Source of the DNA: Xenopus tropicalis | Taxonomy: Eukaryota > Chordata > Amphibia > Anura > Pipidae | Assembly: GCF_000004195.4 (NCBI RefSeq) | Contig: NC_030683.2 | Span: 70,651,764-70,715,763 of the forward strand | Direction: 5' to 3' | Length of the DNA: 64,000 bases | Shown: one piece after another, positions 25,151-36,914 of the stretch | Layout of the letters: each line of letters begins with the position of its first letter | Numbering within the stretch: position 1 is the stretch's first letter | Program-made: the position numbers and the translations under genes | Notes under the pieces: generated by a model | Database searches by the model: none | Told to the model about the DNA's origin: nothing | What the model saw: only the letters and a program-made list of their open reading frames with translations

Positions 25151-25574
25151 TATCCTGGATGCTGCTTAGAGTAATTTTAGTGGATTTTAAAATAAAAGGT
25201 TTACTTATTCTTATTCAACTTGAAGTATGGAAACCATAACAGTTTATTGAAAATAATCAGATCAAATGTTACATCAATATGTTGCTGTATGAGTCCTTGA
25301 ATTTTAATATATATGCTTGTACAAAAGTCTACATAAAAACACGGGGGTACAATTAATAACCATAACAGGATACATTTTTTTTCCAGTTATTGCATATATC
25401 TTCCCTGCCTCCTCATAGGAACAGCCTAATTCACGAATGGAACTACACCAGTAGAAGGTGCATTTTTGTTTTGAGCTGAGAAGAAGCAGGTACAATAAAA
25501 AGAACTCAAGATGATACAACAGTACTCTAGAACTAAAAAATGTATTGCCTTTTTTTTCTATGCAGTTGACTTAC

Positions 25575-25675
25575 TATTCGGTCTGGAGGTGGAGTGCTGC
25601 GGATAAAACACTTGATCTGCCCTTTTTCCCCATGCAGTGCATGTTGAGTCTGTGTGCTGGAGATGATTGGAGGAC
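25575..25675 (-). CDS. kirrel3: KIRREL3 internal exon, first half of Ig domain 5
   Basis: A 101-bp minus-strand exon, too short to stand out as an open frame. It lies between a TTTATTGCAG acceptor and a GTAAGT donor. Two bases complete the glycine codon from the previous exon, then 33 codons encode [19 protein letters not shown] followed by [14 protein letters not shown], ending in phase 0. The cysteine in IKCF is the B-strand cysteine of Ig5. The sequence joins the previous exon as VNGPP and the next as DRIAWSW, exactly the order expected for KIRREL3. The exon is wedged between repeats: a nested foldback ends about 425 bp to one side, and the TTAA of a 6.86-kb piggyBac-like element begins 108 bp upstream of the acceptor. 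Confidence 0.95.
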
Positions 25676-26129
25676 CTGCAATAAAAATGGTATGCTAAGT
25701 AAACCTGTAAAATTTGCTAAAAATATAACCTGTACTTTTTATGCAAAAAAATAAATGGGGCACAATACTGATGCAGTTATTATTAACCCTTTCACTGCCA
25801 GCCATTTTGAACAAAGCGGAACTTCTACTGCCAGACAGTTTTTGAACATTTTGCACTGTTTCACTTTAGGGGCCTTTCCTTGGGGGGACTTTTAGTTTAC
25901 CCAGGAAAACAATATATTGTTTTTTTCAGGTCAACCTAAGCTTTTAAAATATGGTAGAATTTTTGTGTAATTCCAATTTTGTAACAAGATATAGGCTTCT
26001 AAATGTCTAAAAAATGAAAAAAAATTATATTTTCCATAATATAAACACACATACCAGAAACAAAAATTATTTTATGCATGAAAATACACCTGATTTGGAA
26101 AGTCCCATGTCTCCTGAACGTGCCAATAC

Positions 26130-29100
26130 CAAATATATATAGTTTTATGGAGATTTCTCACTTGTATAGGTCACAAACTCCCAGCAGTAACCTACCAAAT
26201 TTCCAAAGCACTGCTCCAGAAAGCTGCATACTTTAGATTTTAAGGCCAAAAATTCCGCTAACAGAAAGTTTATCCCAGAAAATTTTACATTTTTAGAAAG
26301 AAGAGATTCTGGGGAATCCAGAATAGGCACAACTGTCTGTCTACTCCAAACTATCAAGTCGCAATGCTTTCCTAAAGTTATTGGTTTTTATCAAAATTTG
26401 TGAAATTTTTTTAAAATCGCTTCAAAGCTTCCAGTCTATAGTATCTTAACTCCTAAAGGTCATAAAGTAACCAAATAAAACACCCTAAATATGAATGCCA
26501 GGGGTCCACTGAACAGTTTGATGCCCAATATGTATAGGTTTAGCTAAGTATGTGGCATGTAGGGGCCCCAATGTGAACATACCCCCATATGTACTGTCAT
26601 TTTTGTCATTTCAGCTTCTGCAAAATCAACATTTACATCATTACATGTGGGATAATGCTAGTAAAAAGTACATTCACCCCAGAAAGCCATATATTTTTGG
26701 AAAGTACACATTCCCCCGAATCTAAAATGGGTACCCATGTCTTTCTACTCCACAGTACCAAGCCGCAAAGCTTTCCTAAAGTTGGCAATTTTGATAACAT
26801 TTCCAAAAATCCACTCAAAGCTTCCAGTTTCCAGCATCTTATCTCCCACATAGCATTAGGTACCAAGATAAAACACCCTAAATATGAACGCCAGGGGCCC
26901 ACTTAACAGTTTGATGCCCAATATGTATAGGTTTACCTAAGTATGTGGCATGTAGGGGCCCAAATGAAAACATACCCCCATATGATCTATCATTTCAGCT
27001 TCTGCAAAATCAATAAATTTACATCATTTATGTGGGATAATGCTAGTAAAAAGTACATTCACCCCAGAAAGTCATATATTTTTGGAAAGTACATATTCCC
27101 CCGAATCTAAAATGGGTACCCATGTCTTTCTACTCCAAAGTACCAAGCCGCAAAGCTTTCCTAAAGTTGGCAATTTTGATAACATTTCCAAAAATCCACT
27201 CAAAGCTTCCACTATGCAGCATCTTATTTTCTACAGGTCATTAGGTACCAAGACAAAACACCCTAAATATGAACCCCAGAGGTCTACTGAACAGTTTGAT
27301 GCCCAATATGTATAGGTTTACCTAAGTATGTGGCATATAGGGGCCCCAATGTGAACATATACCCATATGTACTGTCATTTCTGTCATTTCAGCTTCTGCA
27401 AAATCAACATTTACATCATTACATGTGGGATAAAGCTAGTAAAAAGTACATTCACCCCAGAAAGTCATATATTTTTGGAAAGTACACATTCCCCCGAATC
27501 TAAAATGGGTACCCATGTCTTTCTACTCCACAGTACCAAGCCATAAAGCTTTCCTAAGTTTGACGATTTTTATGGCATTTCCAAAAATCACCTCAAAACT
27601 TCCACTATGCAGCATCTTATTTTCTACAGGTCATTAGGTACCAAGACAAAACACCCTAAATATGAACCCCAGAGGTCTACTGAACAGTTTGATGCCCAAT
27701 ATGTATAGGTTTACCTAAGTATGTGGCATGTAGGGGCCCCAATGTGAACATATACCCATATGTACTGTCATTTCTGTCATTTCAGCTTCTGCAAAATCAA
27801 CATTTACATCATTACATGTGGGATAAAGCTAGTAAAAAGTACATTCACCCCAGAAAGTCATATATTTTTGGAAAGTACACATTCCCCCGAATCTAAAATG
27901 GGTACCCATGTCTTTCTACTCCACAGTACCAAGCCATAAAGCTTTCCTAAGTTTGACGATTTTTATGGCATTTCCAAAAATCACCTCAAAACTTCCACTA
28001 TGCAGCATCTTATTTTCTACAGGTCATTAGGTACCAAGACAAAACACCCTAAATATGAACCCCAGAGGTCTACTGAACAGTTTGATGCCCAATATGTATA
28101 GGTTTACCTAAGTATGTGGCATGTAGGGGCCCCAATGTGAACATATACCCATATGTACTGTCATTTCTGTCATTTCAGCTTCTGCAAAATCAACATTTAC
28201 ATCATTACATGTGGGATAAAGCTAGTAAAAAGTACATTCACCCCAGAAAGTCATATATTTTTGGAAAGTACTCATTCCCCCGAATCTAAAATGGGTACCC
28301 ATGTCTTTCTACTCCAAAGTACCAAGCCATAAAGCTTTCCTAAGTTTGACGATTTTTATGGCATTTCCAAAAATCACCTCAAAACTTCCACTATGCAGCA
28401 TCTTATTTTCTACAGGTCATTAGGTACCAAGACAAAACACCCTAAATATGAACCCCAGAGGTCTACTGAACAGTTTGATGCCCAATATGTATAGGTTTAC
28501 CTAAGTATGTGGCATGTAGGGGCCCCAATGTGAACATATACCCATATGTACTGTCATTTCTGTCATTTCAGCTTCTGCAAAATCAACATTTACATCATTA
28601 CATGTGGGATAAAGCTAGTAAAAAGTACACTCACCCCAGAAAGCCATATATTTTTGGAAAGTACACATTCCCCCGAATCTAAAATGGGTACCCATGTCTT
28701 TCTACTCCAAAGTACCAAGCCGCAAAGCTTTCCTAAAGTTGGCAATTTTGATAACATTTCCAAAAATCCACTCAAAGCTTCCACTATGCAGCATCTTATT
28801 TTCTACAGGTCATTAGGTACCAAGACAAAACACCCTAAATATGAACCCCAGAGGTCTACTGAACAGTTTGATGCCCAATATGTATAGGTTTACCTAAGTA
28901 TGTGGCATGTAGGGGCCCCAATGTGAACATATACCCATATGTACTGTCATTTCTGTCATTTCAGCTTCTGCAAAATCAACATTTACATCATTACATGTGG
29001 GATAAAGCTAGTAAAAAGTACATTCACCCCAGAAAGCCATATATTTTTGGAAAGTACACATTCCCCCGAATCTAAAATGGGTACCCATGTCTTTCTACTC

Positions 29101-31840
29101 CAAAGTACCAAGCTGCAAAGCTTTCCTAAAGTTGGCAATTTTGATAACATTTCCAAAAATCCACACAAAGCTTCCAGTTTCCAGAATCTTATCTCCCACA
29201 TAGCATTAGGTACCAAGATAAAACACCCTAAATATGAACGCCAGGGGCCCACTGAACAGTTTGATGCCCAATATGTATAGGTTTACCTAAGTATGTGGCA
29301 TGTAGGGGCCCCAATGAGAACATACCCCCCTATGATCTATCATTTCTGTCATTTCAGCTCCTGCAAAATCAACACATTTACATCATTATATGTGGGATAA
29401 TGCTAGTAAAAAGTACATTCACCCCAGAAAGTCATATATTTCTGGAAAGTACACATCCCCCCGAATCTAAAATGGGTACCCATGTCTTTCTACTCCAAAG
29501 TACCAAGCCATAAAGCTTTCCTAAGTTTGATGATTTTTATGGAATTTCCAAAAATCACCTCAAAACTTCCACTATACAGCATCTTATTTTGTACAGGTCA
29601 TTAGGTACCAAGATAAAACACCCTAAATATGAACCCAGAGGTCTACTGAACAGTTTGATGCCCACTGTACATAGGTTTATCAAAGCACATGGCACTTAGA
29701 GACCCCCAAATATACCTTGTGCACACTAATTTCATGGCTTATCTTTACCTAATTCATAAACACATGGCAGAGGGGTAGAAGCTGCAGAAATGTAGGGTGA
29801 CCCCTAAAATCCCTATATTTTTGGAAAGTACACATTCTGACAATTCCAACAAGGGTAAAGAGTCCTTTCTACACCAAAGTACCAATCTGCAAAGCTTTTC
29901 TAAAGCTAGCGGTTTTTATGACATTTCAGAAAATCACATAAAAATATTGCAGTTTGCCGCATTTATCTCACACAATTTCTTGCATACAATGGCAAATCAC
30001 CCCAAATAGGAACACCAGAGGCCTACTGAACAGTTTGATGCCCAATATGCATAGATATACCAAAGTCTGCGGTATGTACTGACCCCAAAATGAAAATAGC
30101 GCATAAGGATTTCTCGCCTGCCAGCTCAGCTTTTGCACACAGAGCCCCCTGACAGCCTATTATATGCAGTAAGACCCCCAAACTACACAGGGGCCCCCAG
30201 AAAACCATATATTTTTGGAAAGTACACATTCTGACAAATCCAACAAGGGTAAAGAGTCCTTTCTACAGCAAAGTACCAATCTGCAAAGCTTTCCTAAAGC
30301 TAGCAGTTTTTATGAAATTTCAGAAAATCACATAAAAATATTGCAGTTTGCCGCATTTATCTCACACAATTTCTTGCATACAATGGCAAATCACCCCAAA
30401 TAGGAACACCAGAGGTCTACTGAACAGTTTGATGCCCAATATGCATAGATATACCAAAGTCTGCGGTATGTACTGACCCCAAAATGAAAATAGCGCATAA
30501 GGATTTCTCGCCTGCCAGCTCAGCTTTTGCACACAGAGCCCCCTGACAGCCTATTATATGCAGTAAGACCCCCAAACTACACAGGGACCCCCAGAAAACC
30601 ATATATTTTTGGAAAGTACACATTCTGACAAATCCAACAAGGGTAAAGAGTCCTTTCTACAGCAAAGTACCAATCTGCAAAGCTTTCCTAAAGTTAGTAG
30701 TTTTTATGACATTTGAGAAAATCGCATAAAAATGTTGCAGTTTGCCGCATTTATCTCACACAATTTCTTGCGTACAAAGGCAGCTCACCCCAAATAGGAA
30801 CACCAGAGGCCTACTGAACAGATTGATGCCCAATATGCATAGATATACCAAAGTCTGCGGTATGTACTGACCCCAAAATGAAAATAGCGCATAAGGATTT
30901 CTCGCCTGCCAGCTCAGCTTTTGCACACAGAGCCCCCTGACGGCCTATTATATGCAGTAAGACCCCCAAACTACACAGGGACCCCCAGAAAACCATATAT
31001 TTTTGGAAAGTACACATTCTGACAAATCCAACAAGGGTAAAGAGTACTTTCTACACCAAAGTACCCATCTGCAAAGCTTTCCAAAAGTTAGTGGTTTTTA
31101 TGACATTTGAGAAAATCGCATAAAAATGTTGCAGTTTGCCGCATTTATCTCACACAATTTCTTGCGTACAAAGGCAGCTCACCCCAAATAGGAACACCAG
31201 AGGCCTACTGAACAGATTGATGCCCAATATGCATAGATATACCAAAGTCTGCGGTATGTACTGACCCTAAAATGAAAATAGCGCATAAGGATTTCTCGCC
31301 TGCCAGCTCAGCTTTTGCACACAGAGCCCCCTGACAGCCTATTACATGCAGTAAGACCCCCAAACTACACAGGGACCCCCAGAAAACCATATATTTTTGG
31401 AAAGTACACATTCTGACAAATCCAACAAGGGTAAAGAGTCCTTTCTACACCAAAGTACCCATCTGCAAAGCTTTCCTAAAGTTAGTGGTTTTTATGACTA
31501 TTGAGAAAATCGCATGAAAATGTTGCAGTTTGCCGCATTTATCTCACACAATTTCTTGCGTACAAAGGCAACTCACCCCAAATAGGAACACCAGAGGCCT
31601 ACTGAACAGATTGATGCCCAATATGCATAGATATACCAAAGTCTGCGGTATGTACTGACCCCAAAATGAAAATAGCGCATAAGGATTTCTCGCCTGCCAG
31701 CTCAGCTTTTGCACACAGAGCCCCCTGACGGCCTATTATATGCAGTAAGACCCCCAAACTACACAGGGACCCCCAGAAAACCATATATTTTTGGAAAGTA
31801 CACATTCTGATGAATTCAAAATAGGTAAAGTTATTTTTGT
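26130..31840. repeat. Tandem array, about 14 units of 387-394 bp
   Basis: The marker GATGCCCAATATG recurs near 26520, 26910, 27297, 27691, 28084, 28477, 28870 and 29263, then in altered form near 29656, then near 30031, 30425, 30819, 31213 and 31607. Spacing is mostly 393-394 bp. Units up to about 29.7 kb form subfamily A (AATATGTATAGG) and later ones subfamily B (AATATGCATAG). Both share TTTTTGGAAAGTACACATTC and CAAAGCTTTCCTAAAG. Frames of 113 aa (A, plus strand) and 68 aa (B, minus strand) recur only because the unit recurs. Confidence 0.92.
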
Positions 31841-32109
31841 ACACCAAAGTTACACATGGCAAAGCTATGCTAAAAACAGATCAGGAATACTAATATAGGG
31901 ATAAAAATGTGCAAATCAATGAAACAACAAAATAAGTCACACAACAGCATAATTAGTGGTCAGAATATCTGATCCAATAGTCACGCTGTCAAAATAAACA
32001 GTTTTTGGGGGAAATAAAAAAAAAAAAGAAGTAAAATGAAAAAAAAATAAAAAAATTTTTAAAAAGTTTTTGGGAGTTTGTGTATACATGTGCACATGTA
32101 AAAGTTGTG

Positions 32110-32275
32110 TGACAGTGTGTATATGAGTGTATATGAGTGTATATGAGTGTATATAAGTGTGCAAAGTGGGGAAAAAAAAAATTAAAAAAAAAAAAACCTG
32201 TGCTAAATTGTGTTGTATGTGTGTATAAATGTGTATAAATGTATGTAAGTGTGTGTAAAAGTGTGTATAAACAAA
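32110..32275. repeat. Minisatellite of about 10 bp
   Basis: GTATATGAGT repeats near 32118-32160 and GTGTATAAAT-type units near 32220-32270, separated by A-rich sequence. Confidence 0.8.
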
Positions 32276-32387
32276 AATAAAGTCACACTTACCTGTCCTG
32301 AAGATCAGATCGTTTCCCAGCTCCTCCATGCTGCAGCCGTCTGAAGGAAGTAGGTAGGAGGCGGCTCAGGGGGGAAGCAGGAAGCAG

Positions 32388-32629
32388 TACAAGCAGCAGA
32401 TGCGATGCGATCGCATCTGCTGCTTGTAGGATGGTCCTGCGTCAATCGCATCGCAGGACCATCCCCCCCAACCCCCTCGGCTCATTGCCGAAGGGGTTTG
32501 GGGCACTTCTATCTCTCTGCACCGGCGGCTTTTGCCGCCGATGCAGAGAGAATGGCACAGGGAGGGAAAACGTAGGTACTACGGTGTTGGCAGGAAACTG
32601 CCTTTTTTAAAACAACGTAGTACCTACGT
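32388..32629. repeat. Row of five adjacent hairpins
   Basis: Hairpins occupy 32388-32428 (18-bp arms, loop TGCGA), 32429-32464 (13-bp arms), about 32469-32502, 32513-32550 (CTCTCTGCACCGGCGGC arm) and 32570-32629 (CGTAGGTACTACG arm with an inner GGCAG/CTGCC stem). The region is GC-rich compared with its surroundings and lies directly inside the right end of the piggyBac-like element. Confidence 0.9.
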
Positions 32630-32849
32630 GGGTGGCAGGGAAAGGGTTAAGGCAAGGATTTGTGTCACCCTTCTTGTTGAAAAAACAGAATTTTTCATGT
32701 TTAAATGCAAGGATTCTGTCACTTTCATGACAATTTTGGAACTGTTAATTCTCATCTGTCTACAAAACTAAAGAACCAGCTGAAAAAAGTTTGTTTTTAA
32801 CAGACCCAATTCAAATAATATAACTATTGATGCATGGGAATTTCAAAAG

Positions 32850-34330
32850 AGACTAGAACATGTAAAAGTAAACAAAGGTCTAGGACCTCGTGTTATTCAT
32901 CCCAGGGTGCTAAACAATTTTATATGTGATTGCCAAACCTCTTCACTCTTCAAATTTTCAGGATTCCTTGCTGTCTGGCATAATGCTGAGGGACTGGCGA
33001 ATTGCTAGTGTGATGCCCCTACTTAAATAAAGATTCCATCTCAACCTGAAAACTACAGGCCTGTTAGTTTGATGTCAGTGGTGGAAAAGTCTTGTGCAGT
33101 AAAGGTGAGGGCAGACGAAGCGTTAATCCGCTTCTCTCAGCCCTGCGTGAAAGCGATCATTTTTCAGGCCGACTGCCGATCCACACCACTCTGTGTGGTC
33201 AAACAGAGGCTATTGCCATAGATTATAGTGCATGCACACAGAGCGGCGTACGGAAGCGGATCTGCTTCTCTCAGCCAGGCATAAAAGCGAAGGGCTGAGA
33301 GAAGTAGATAAGATAAGTTACAGATAGATAAGATACAGATGATAAGATTACAGTACTTGAATACACTGAAAATTACAATTTTTTTGCCAGCATGGTTTTA
33401 TGAGTAATAGATAAATTTAATTGCCTTCTGTGAGGAGATGAGCAGGGACTTAGACTCTGGGATGGCAGTGAATGTGATCAATGTAGACTTTGCTGAAGCT
33501 TTTGATACAGTACTACACAGAAGGTTTCTGCTTAAATGAAGGAAAATTAGCCTGGAGCATAATATTTGTATTTTTATGGAGAACTGTCTGAAGGATAGAT
33601 TACAAAGAGTGGTGCTAAATAGGGCATTTACTAATGGGGCCAGTGTTGCTAAATGAGTATAGTAGGGGTCTGCCCTAGGCCCTTTAATTTTTAACTTATT
33701 AGGGTGTGCATTGAAAGTACTGTCTCTATGTTTGACAATTTGCAGAAAGATCAGACAAATGAAAAACTTAGCGGTAAACTGGCAAATTAAGTTCAATGTT
33801 GATAAATGCAAGGTTATGCACTTTTTGTGCATTTTTGTGGATAACAAGCTGTTTAACTCTAGACAGTTTCATTTAGTTGCAAACAAAGCAAATAAAATAC
33901 TGTCTTGCATATAAAAGGCCATTAACTCGATGGATGGAAACATAGTTTTGCCTCTTTAAAGGTCCCTGGTTAGGCCTTACCTGGAAAATGCAGTGCAGTT
34001 TTGGGTTTCAGTCCTTAAAAGGGCTATTAAAGAGCTAGAGAGGGTTCAGAGACATGCAACTAAACTGGTAACATGTTCCAGGAGGATGTTTCCCCAGGAA
34101 TAAAGGAGCTAGCAAAGGGATATGATTACTTTTTACAAGTACAATAGAGGACATTATAGACATAAAGCACATCAGAGGCCACCCCTTTAGACTATAGGAA
34201 GAGCTCTTTGAGTTAAAGCAGTGGTTCTTCCATTAGGGCATGAATGTTGTAGAATGCCCTGCCTGGTGATGTTGTGATTGCAGAATTGATTAATGTGTTT
34301 AAGAGAGAGGTTTGAGAATTTATTGAACAA
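32850..34330 (+). pseudogene. CR1-type LINE reverse-transcriptase fragment
   Basis: Frames read KGLGPRVIHPRVLNNF, then SQPENYRPVSLMSVVEK, and after an insertion GFMSNR, EEMSRDLDSGMAVNVIN and VDFAEAFDTVLHRRFLL. Then come LGPLIFNLL, NKLFNSRQFHLVANKANK and [15 protein letters not shown], ending [33 protein letters not shown] and the RPYLE block are CR1-type RT and thumb motifs. Many stops and frameshifts are present, and the catalytic YADD block is missing or scrambled around 33700. About 270 bp of foreign sequence interrupts it at 33097-33370. Confidence 0.85.
33097..33370. repeat. Palindromic insertion in the CR1 fragment
   Basis: It interrupts the CR1 frame after SVVEKSCA. GCGTTAATCCGCTTCTCTCA and GGAAGCGGATCTGCTTCTCTC recur within it, together with an inverted arm (CACTCTGTGTGG region against CACACAGAGCGG). 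It ends in a run of GATAAGATAC repeats. I think it is a MITE but cannot place its ends exactly. Confidence 0.5.
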
Positions 34331-36442
34331 GCATAATATCCAGGGCTATTACTAATTTACAGTTAGTATGTTGATATATTATTTTGTGAGATGGCATTTG
34401 CTTAATGGTCGATGCTGTAGTTACAATTCTGTATTTTGTAAATAAATCAATATAAATTGTATATAGATAGTCTTATAAATAGTTATTAATATTTCTTTTT
34501 CAATTACACCATCAAAGTATTGGCAAAGACACAGCGGTCAGTTAATTTTTGTTAGCCTACATATGCTTCATAACCTGTTAAATTATTAATTTGTTAGATG
34601 GCTAGTCCAGCATACTGGAGGTTTGATCCAATGTTGAATTGTCTCAGTCTCCCAATTCTTTAACTGGCAGTGTATATTTCATCCAGCAAAAATGTTTTCA
34701 GCAGCACAGTGGCAACACACTTCACTTACAAATCCCCAGGGCAACAGAGGCAGGAAAAATAAAGGAGAAGAAGAAAAAATGCACAGCAGCCAGCTGCATC
34801 TGTCTTTTCTCGGCAGACCAAGCTAAAGAAAGTGTGGAAATTGAGTCATAAAATCCCAGGAAACCTCAGTGATTCGGTACAAATGCAAAGAAAGAAAAAT
34901 TAAACAATGGGAAGCAGCAGCAACTGGAGCAGAAAGGAGTTTCTGAGCAGGCAGCAGGGGGTGTTGTAATATTAGGCAGTCATTAACAAAGCACATCAAG
35001 ATGCTATGGATGGATCAGTAATATAGTATTTTTTCATTATTGCAGAACATGACAATTATTTTCAGGGGTATCAATTGAGCATCAGTTTGTAGTTTATGTA
35101 GAATATAGATGACTATGCTATAACTACATCTCTTAAGTCATGTAAATCTGGATCTTATCATTCAGCTGTGTAAATGTCTTAATAGACTCTAAATGTATAT
35201 TTTAATAGCATTAATACTTTGATGGAGGCTTCTAAAACTGCTCTGTTAAACAAGGGAGTGTAAGATAAATTACATCAATGAGACCTTATTGAATTATATT
35301 TATACCCTCTTAGGACTTTCCCTGATATCTAGTCATCACAAAATAGATGGCAAGAAAACATACTGGATTGTGGGTAATTTTTGGTTCCCTAACACATTAA
35401 TTGTCACAGTCTCTGCACAAATGAAGTCATTTTCATAAAGCAACATATGACCTCAAAAGCCAGTTAAAATCCTTCAGTGGGACATCTCCCCAGAAGCAGA
35501 GATATTTAAGATCATCCTGTATGATGATCTACAGTAGTTCATGACTTTCAACACTGCAGATGAACGTTTGATCAGTGATACTGGCTGCCAAAAAGGGGCC
35601 TATGAAATGTCTTTAACTATATATTTGTGAGCTTTATATTAACTTCTTACCTGCTTTAGACTGTAAACACGTGTAAAGAGTTGCATATATTGTTTTACAG
35701 GTACATTCAGTTGGTGAATTCAATAAATTACAGGTAAATTACAGTATTTTTTGTTTCTAACTTTTGGTTTTCTGTATTATAGCAGATTGGTTTCCTTGTT
35801 GAGATGAGATTTATTGTTATGGCTAGAATACTAGACCCGCTTTTAGGTTATGATGTAAGGACAGAACTGCATAGCAATGTCAGACTGTAATTGTAATGAT
35901 CCAGTTTTTGGCCATAGGTCACCCTTTATCATGCTGAGGTAGAATGGACAGCATTTCTGCACTATAGATCTTTACAGTGTTTATTTGTCACCCTGTGATA
36001 GTAGGAAAAGATTTTATGGATTTTAAGTCCTAGATGGTTTGTTATTGTGTCACCTTGTTCTGAATGGACAAATCAACCATTTCCTTAGGTTTATTGCTGC
36101 AATAACCTGTAATGTGATATATAAGATCAATAAATTGCATGTTGTCTTTTCCACATATTTCTATGGCTTAACAGCAACCTACAGAAAGCATATTATAGCC
36201 AGATGCATGGCACAAATGATCTTTTATATCTACTCATTTTAAAGCAAAGTGGCTTACTGCATCTTTTCTCTGTATCTGACGAGAGCAAACTTAAGTTGTG
36301 GCAGTTGCTGCTAGTTACCAATGTCATTATTGGAAACATCACCATATGACAGACAAATAGTATATTAGCATACCCTTTTTAAAATTACAGCTGATCCCAT
36401 ATTTCAAATATTGTGTTGGATTTAAAGCATGTTTCTTTACAT
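34331..36442. other. Intronic stretch without a recognised feature
   Basis: AT-rich intron sequence. I see no exon, RNA gene or recognisable repeat family. Confidence 0.5.
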
Positions 36443-36914
36443 TTAAAGTTGAAGGAAAGGCATTTTGGTATTTTACTGCCATTAGATTAGCCATAATAAT
36501 AATAAGCTAGAATGCTACATTAATTCTGCAGAAATTTTAACCATACATGAGTAAACAGCCCTACAAGTTCCCTCTGTTTGTTTAAGATAGCAGCTGCCAT
36601 TTTAGCTTGGCCTCAGTAGCTTCCGTGCTGAGGCTCAACTGTGTTTACACAGCAAATTCTCATGGGACAGGGTGCAAATTCTGATGGGAGGGGGAGGAGG
36701 AGAAGGGAGGGAGAGAGGAGCAAACTAAGCAGACTCCTGCCGGTGCCCTGAAGGATTTTTCTGAAAGCAGGAAGAAAAACAAAAAGAAGAAAATAAATCC
36801 TGTATTTCTTTTGATAGAGGACTCTCTGCAGCTTTTCTGTGAGTGCTTATGGCTGTATTTAGATTTACCTTTCTGACAAAGCTTACTTTGTTTTTTCCTT
36901 TCCTTCTCCTTTAA
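36443..36914. mobile_element. T2-type MITE, AAGGAAAG family
   Basis: TTAA at 36443-36446 and 36911-36914. Inside are TTTAAGATAGCAGCTGCCAT and a pyrimidine/purine-rich block (GGAGGGGGAGGAGGAG-like). The same elements occur in reverse order at 52164-52631, which identifies the family. Confidence 0.75.

Larger units (their letters stand above)
19283..25574 (-). other. kirrel3: KIRREL3 intron within Ig5
   Basis: A 6292-bp intron splitting the Ig5 domain. From 19283 to about 21690 I see no recognisable element. The half nearer 25.5 kb is crowded with repeats: an interspersed repeat, a T2-type MITE, two long palindromes and a nested foldback. Confidence 0.85.
25787..32646. mobile_element. piggyBac-like non-autonomous element carrying a tandem array
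   Basis: TTAA at 25783-25786 and 32647-32650 flanks inverted ends: left CCCTTTCACTGCCAGCC, right complement CCCTTTCCCTGCCACCC. TTAA duplication with a CCC-starting end is the piggyBac signature, and CCCTTTGCCTGCCA-type ends are known from the Xenopus Uribo/TxpB elements. I see no transposase frame inside 6.86 kb; nearly all of the interior is tandem repeats plus a hairpin-rich right end. I infer a non-autonomous derivative. It lies in a KIRREL3 intron 108 bp upstream of the Ig5 exon acceptor. Confidence 0.7.

Noticed and set aside
25545..25754. Plus-strand 69-aa frame covering the Ig5 exon
   Set aside because: It is the antisense shadow of the KIRREL3 exon at 25575-25675.
28546..29280. Repeated 113-aa plus-strand frames beginning MYCHFCHFSFCKINIYI
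   Set aside because: They recur only because the satellite unit of about 393 bp recurs. Other units break the frame, and no known domain, splice context or codon signature supports coding.
30023..31862. Five nearly identical 68-aa minus-strand frames beginning MCTFQKYMVFWGSLCSLG
   Set aside because: Period 394 bp, identical to the satellite period. A frame conserved by recent duplication of DNA is not evidence of a protein family.
32388..32428. Hairpin considered as a microRNA precursor
   Set aside because: The stem is perfect with a five-base loop, shorter than a typical precursor, and belongs to a row of similar hairpins inside a transposon end.
25787..32646. Tandem array considered as a CRISPR-like repeat system
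   Set aside because: Units are about 394 bp with no spacer structure, lie in a vertebrate intron, and are enclosed by transposon ends.
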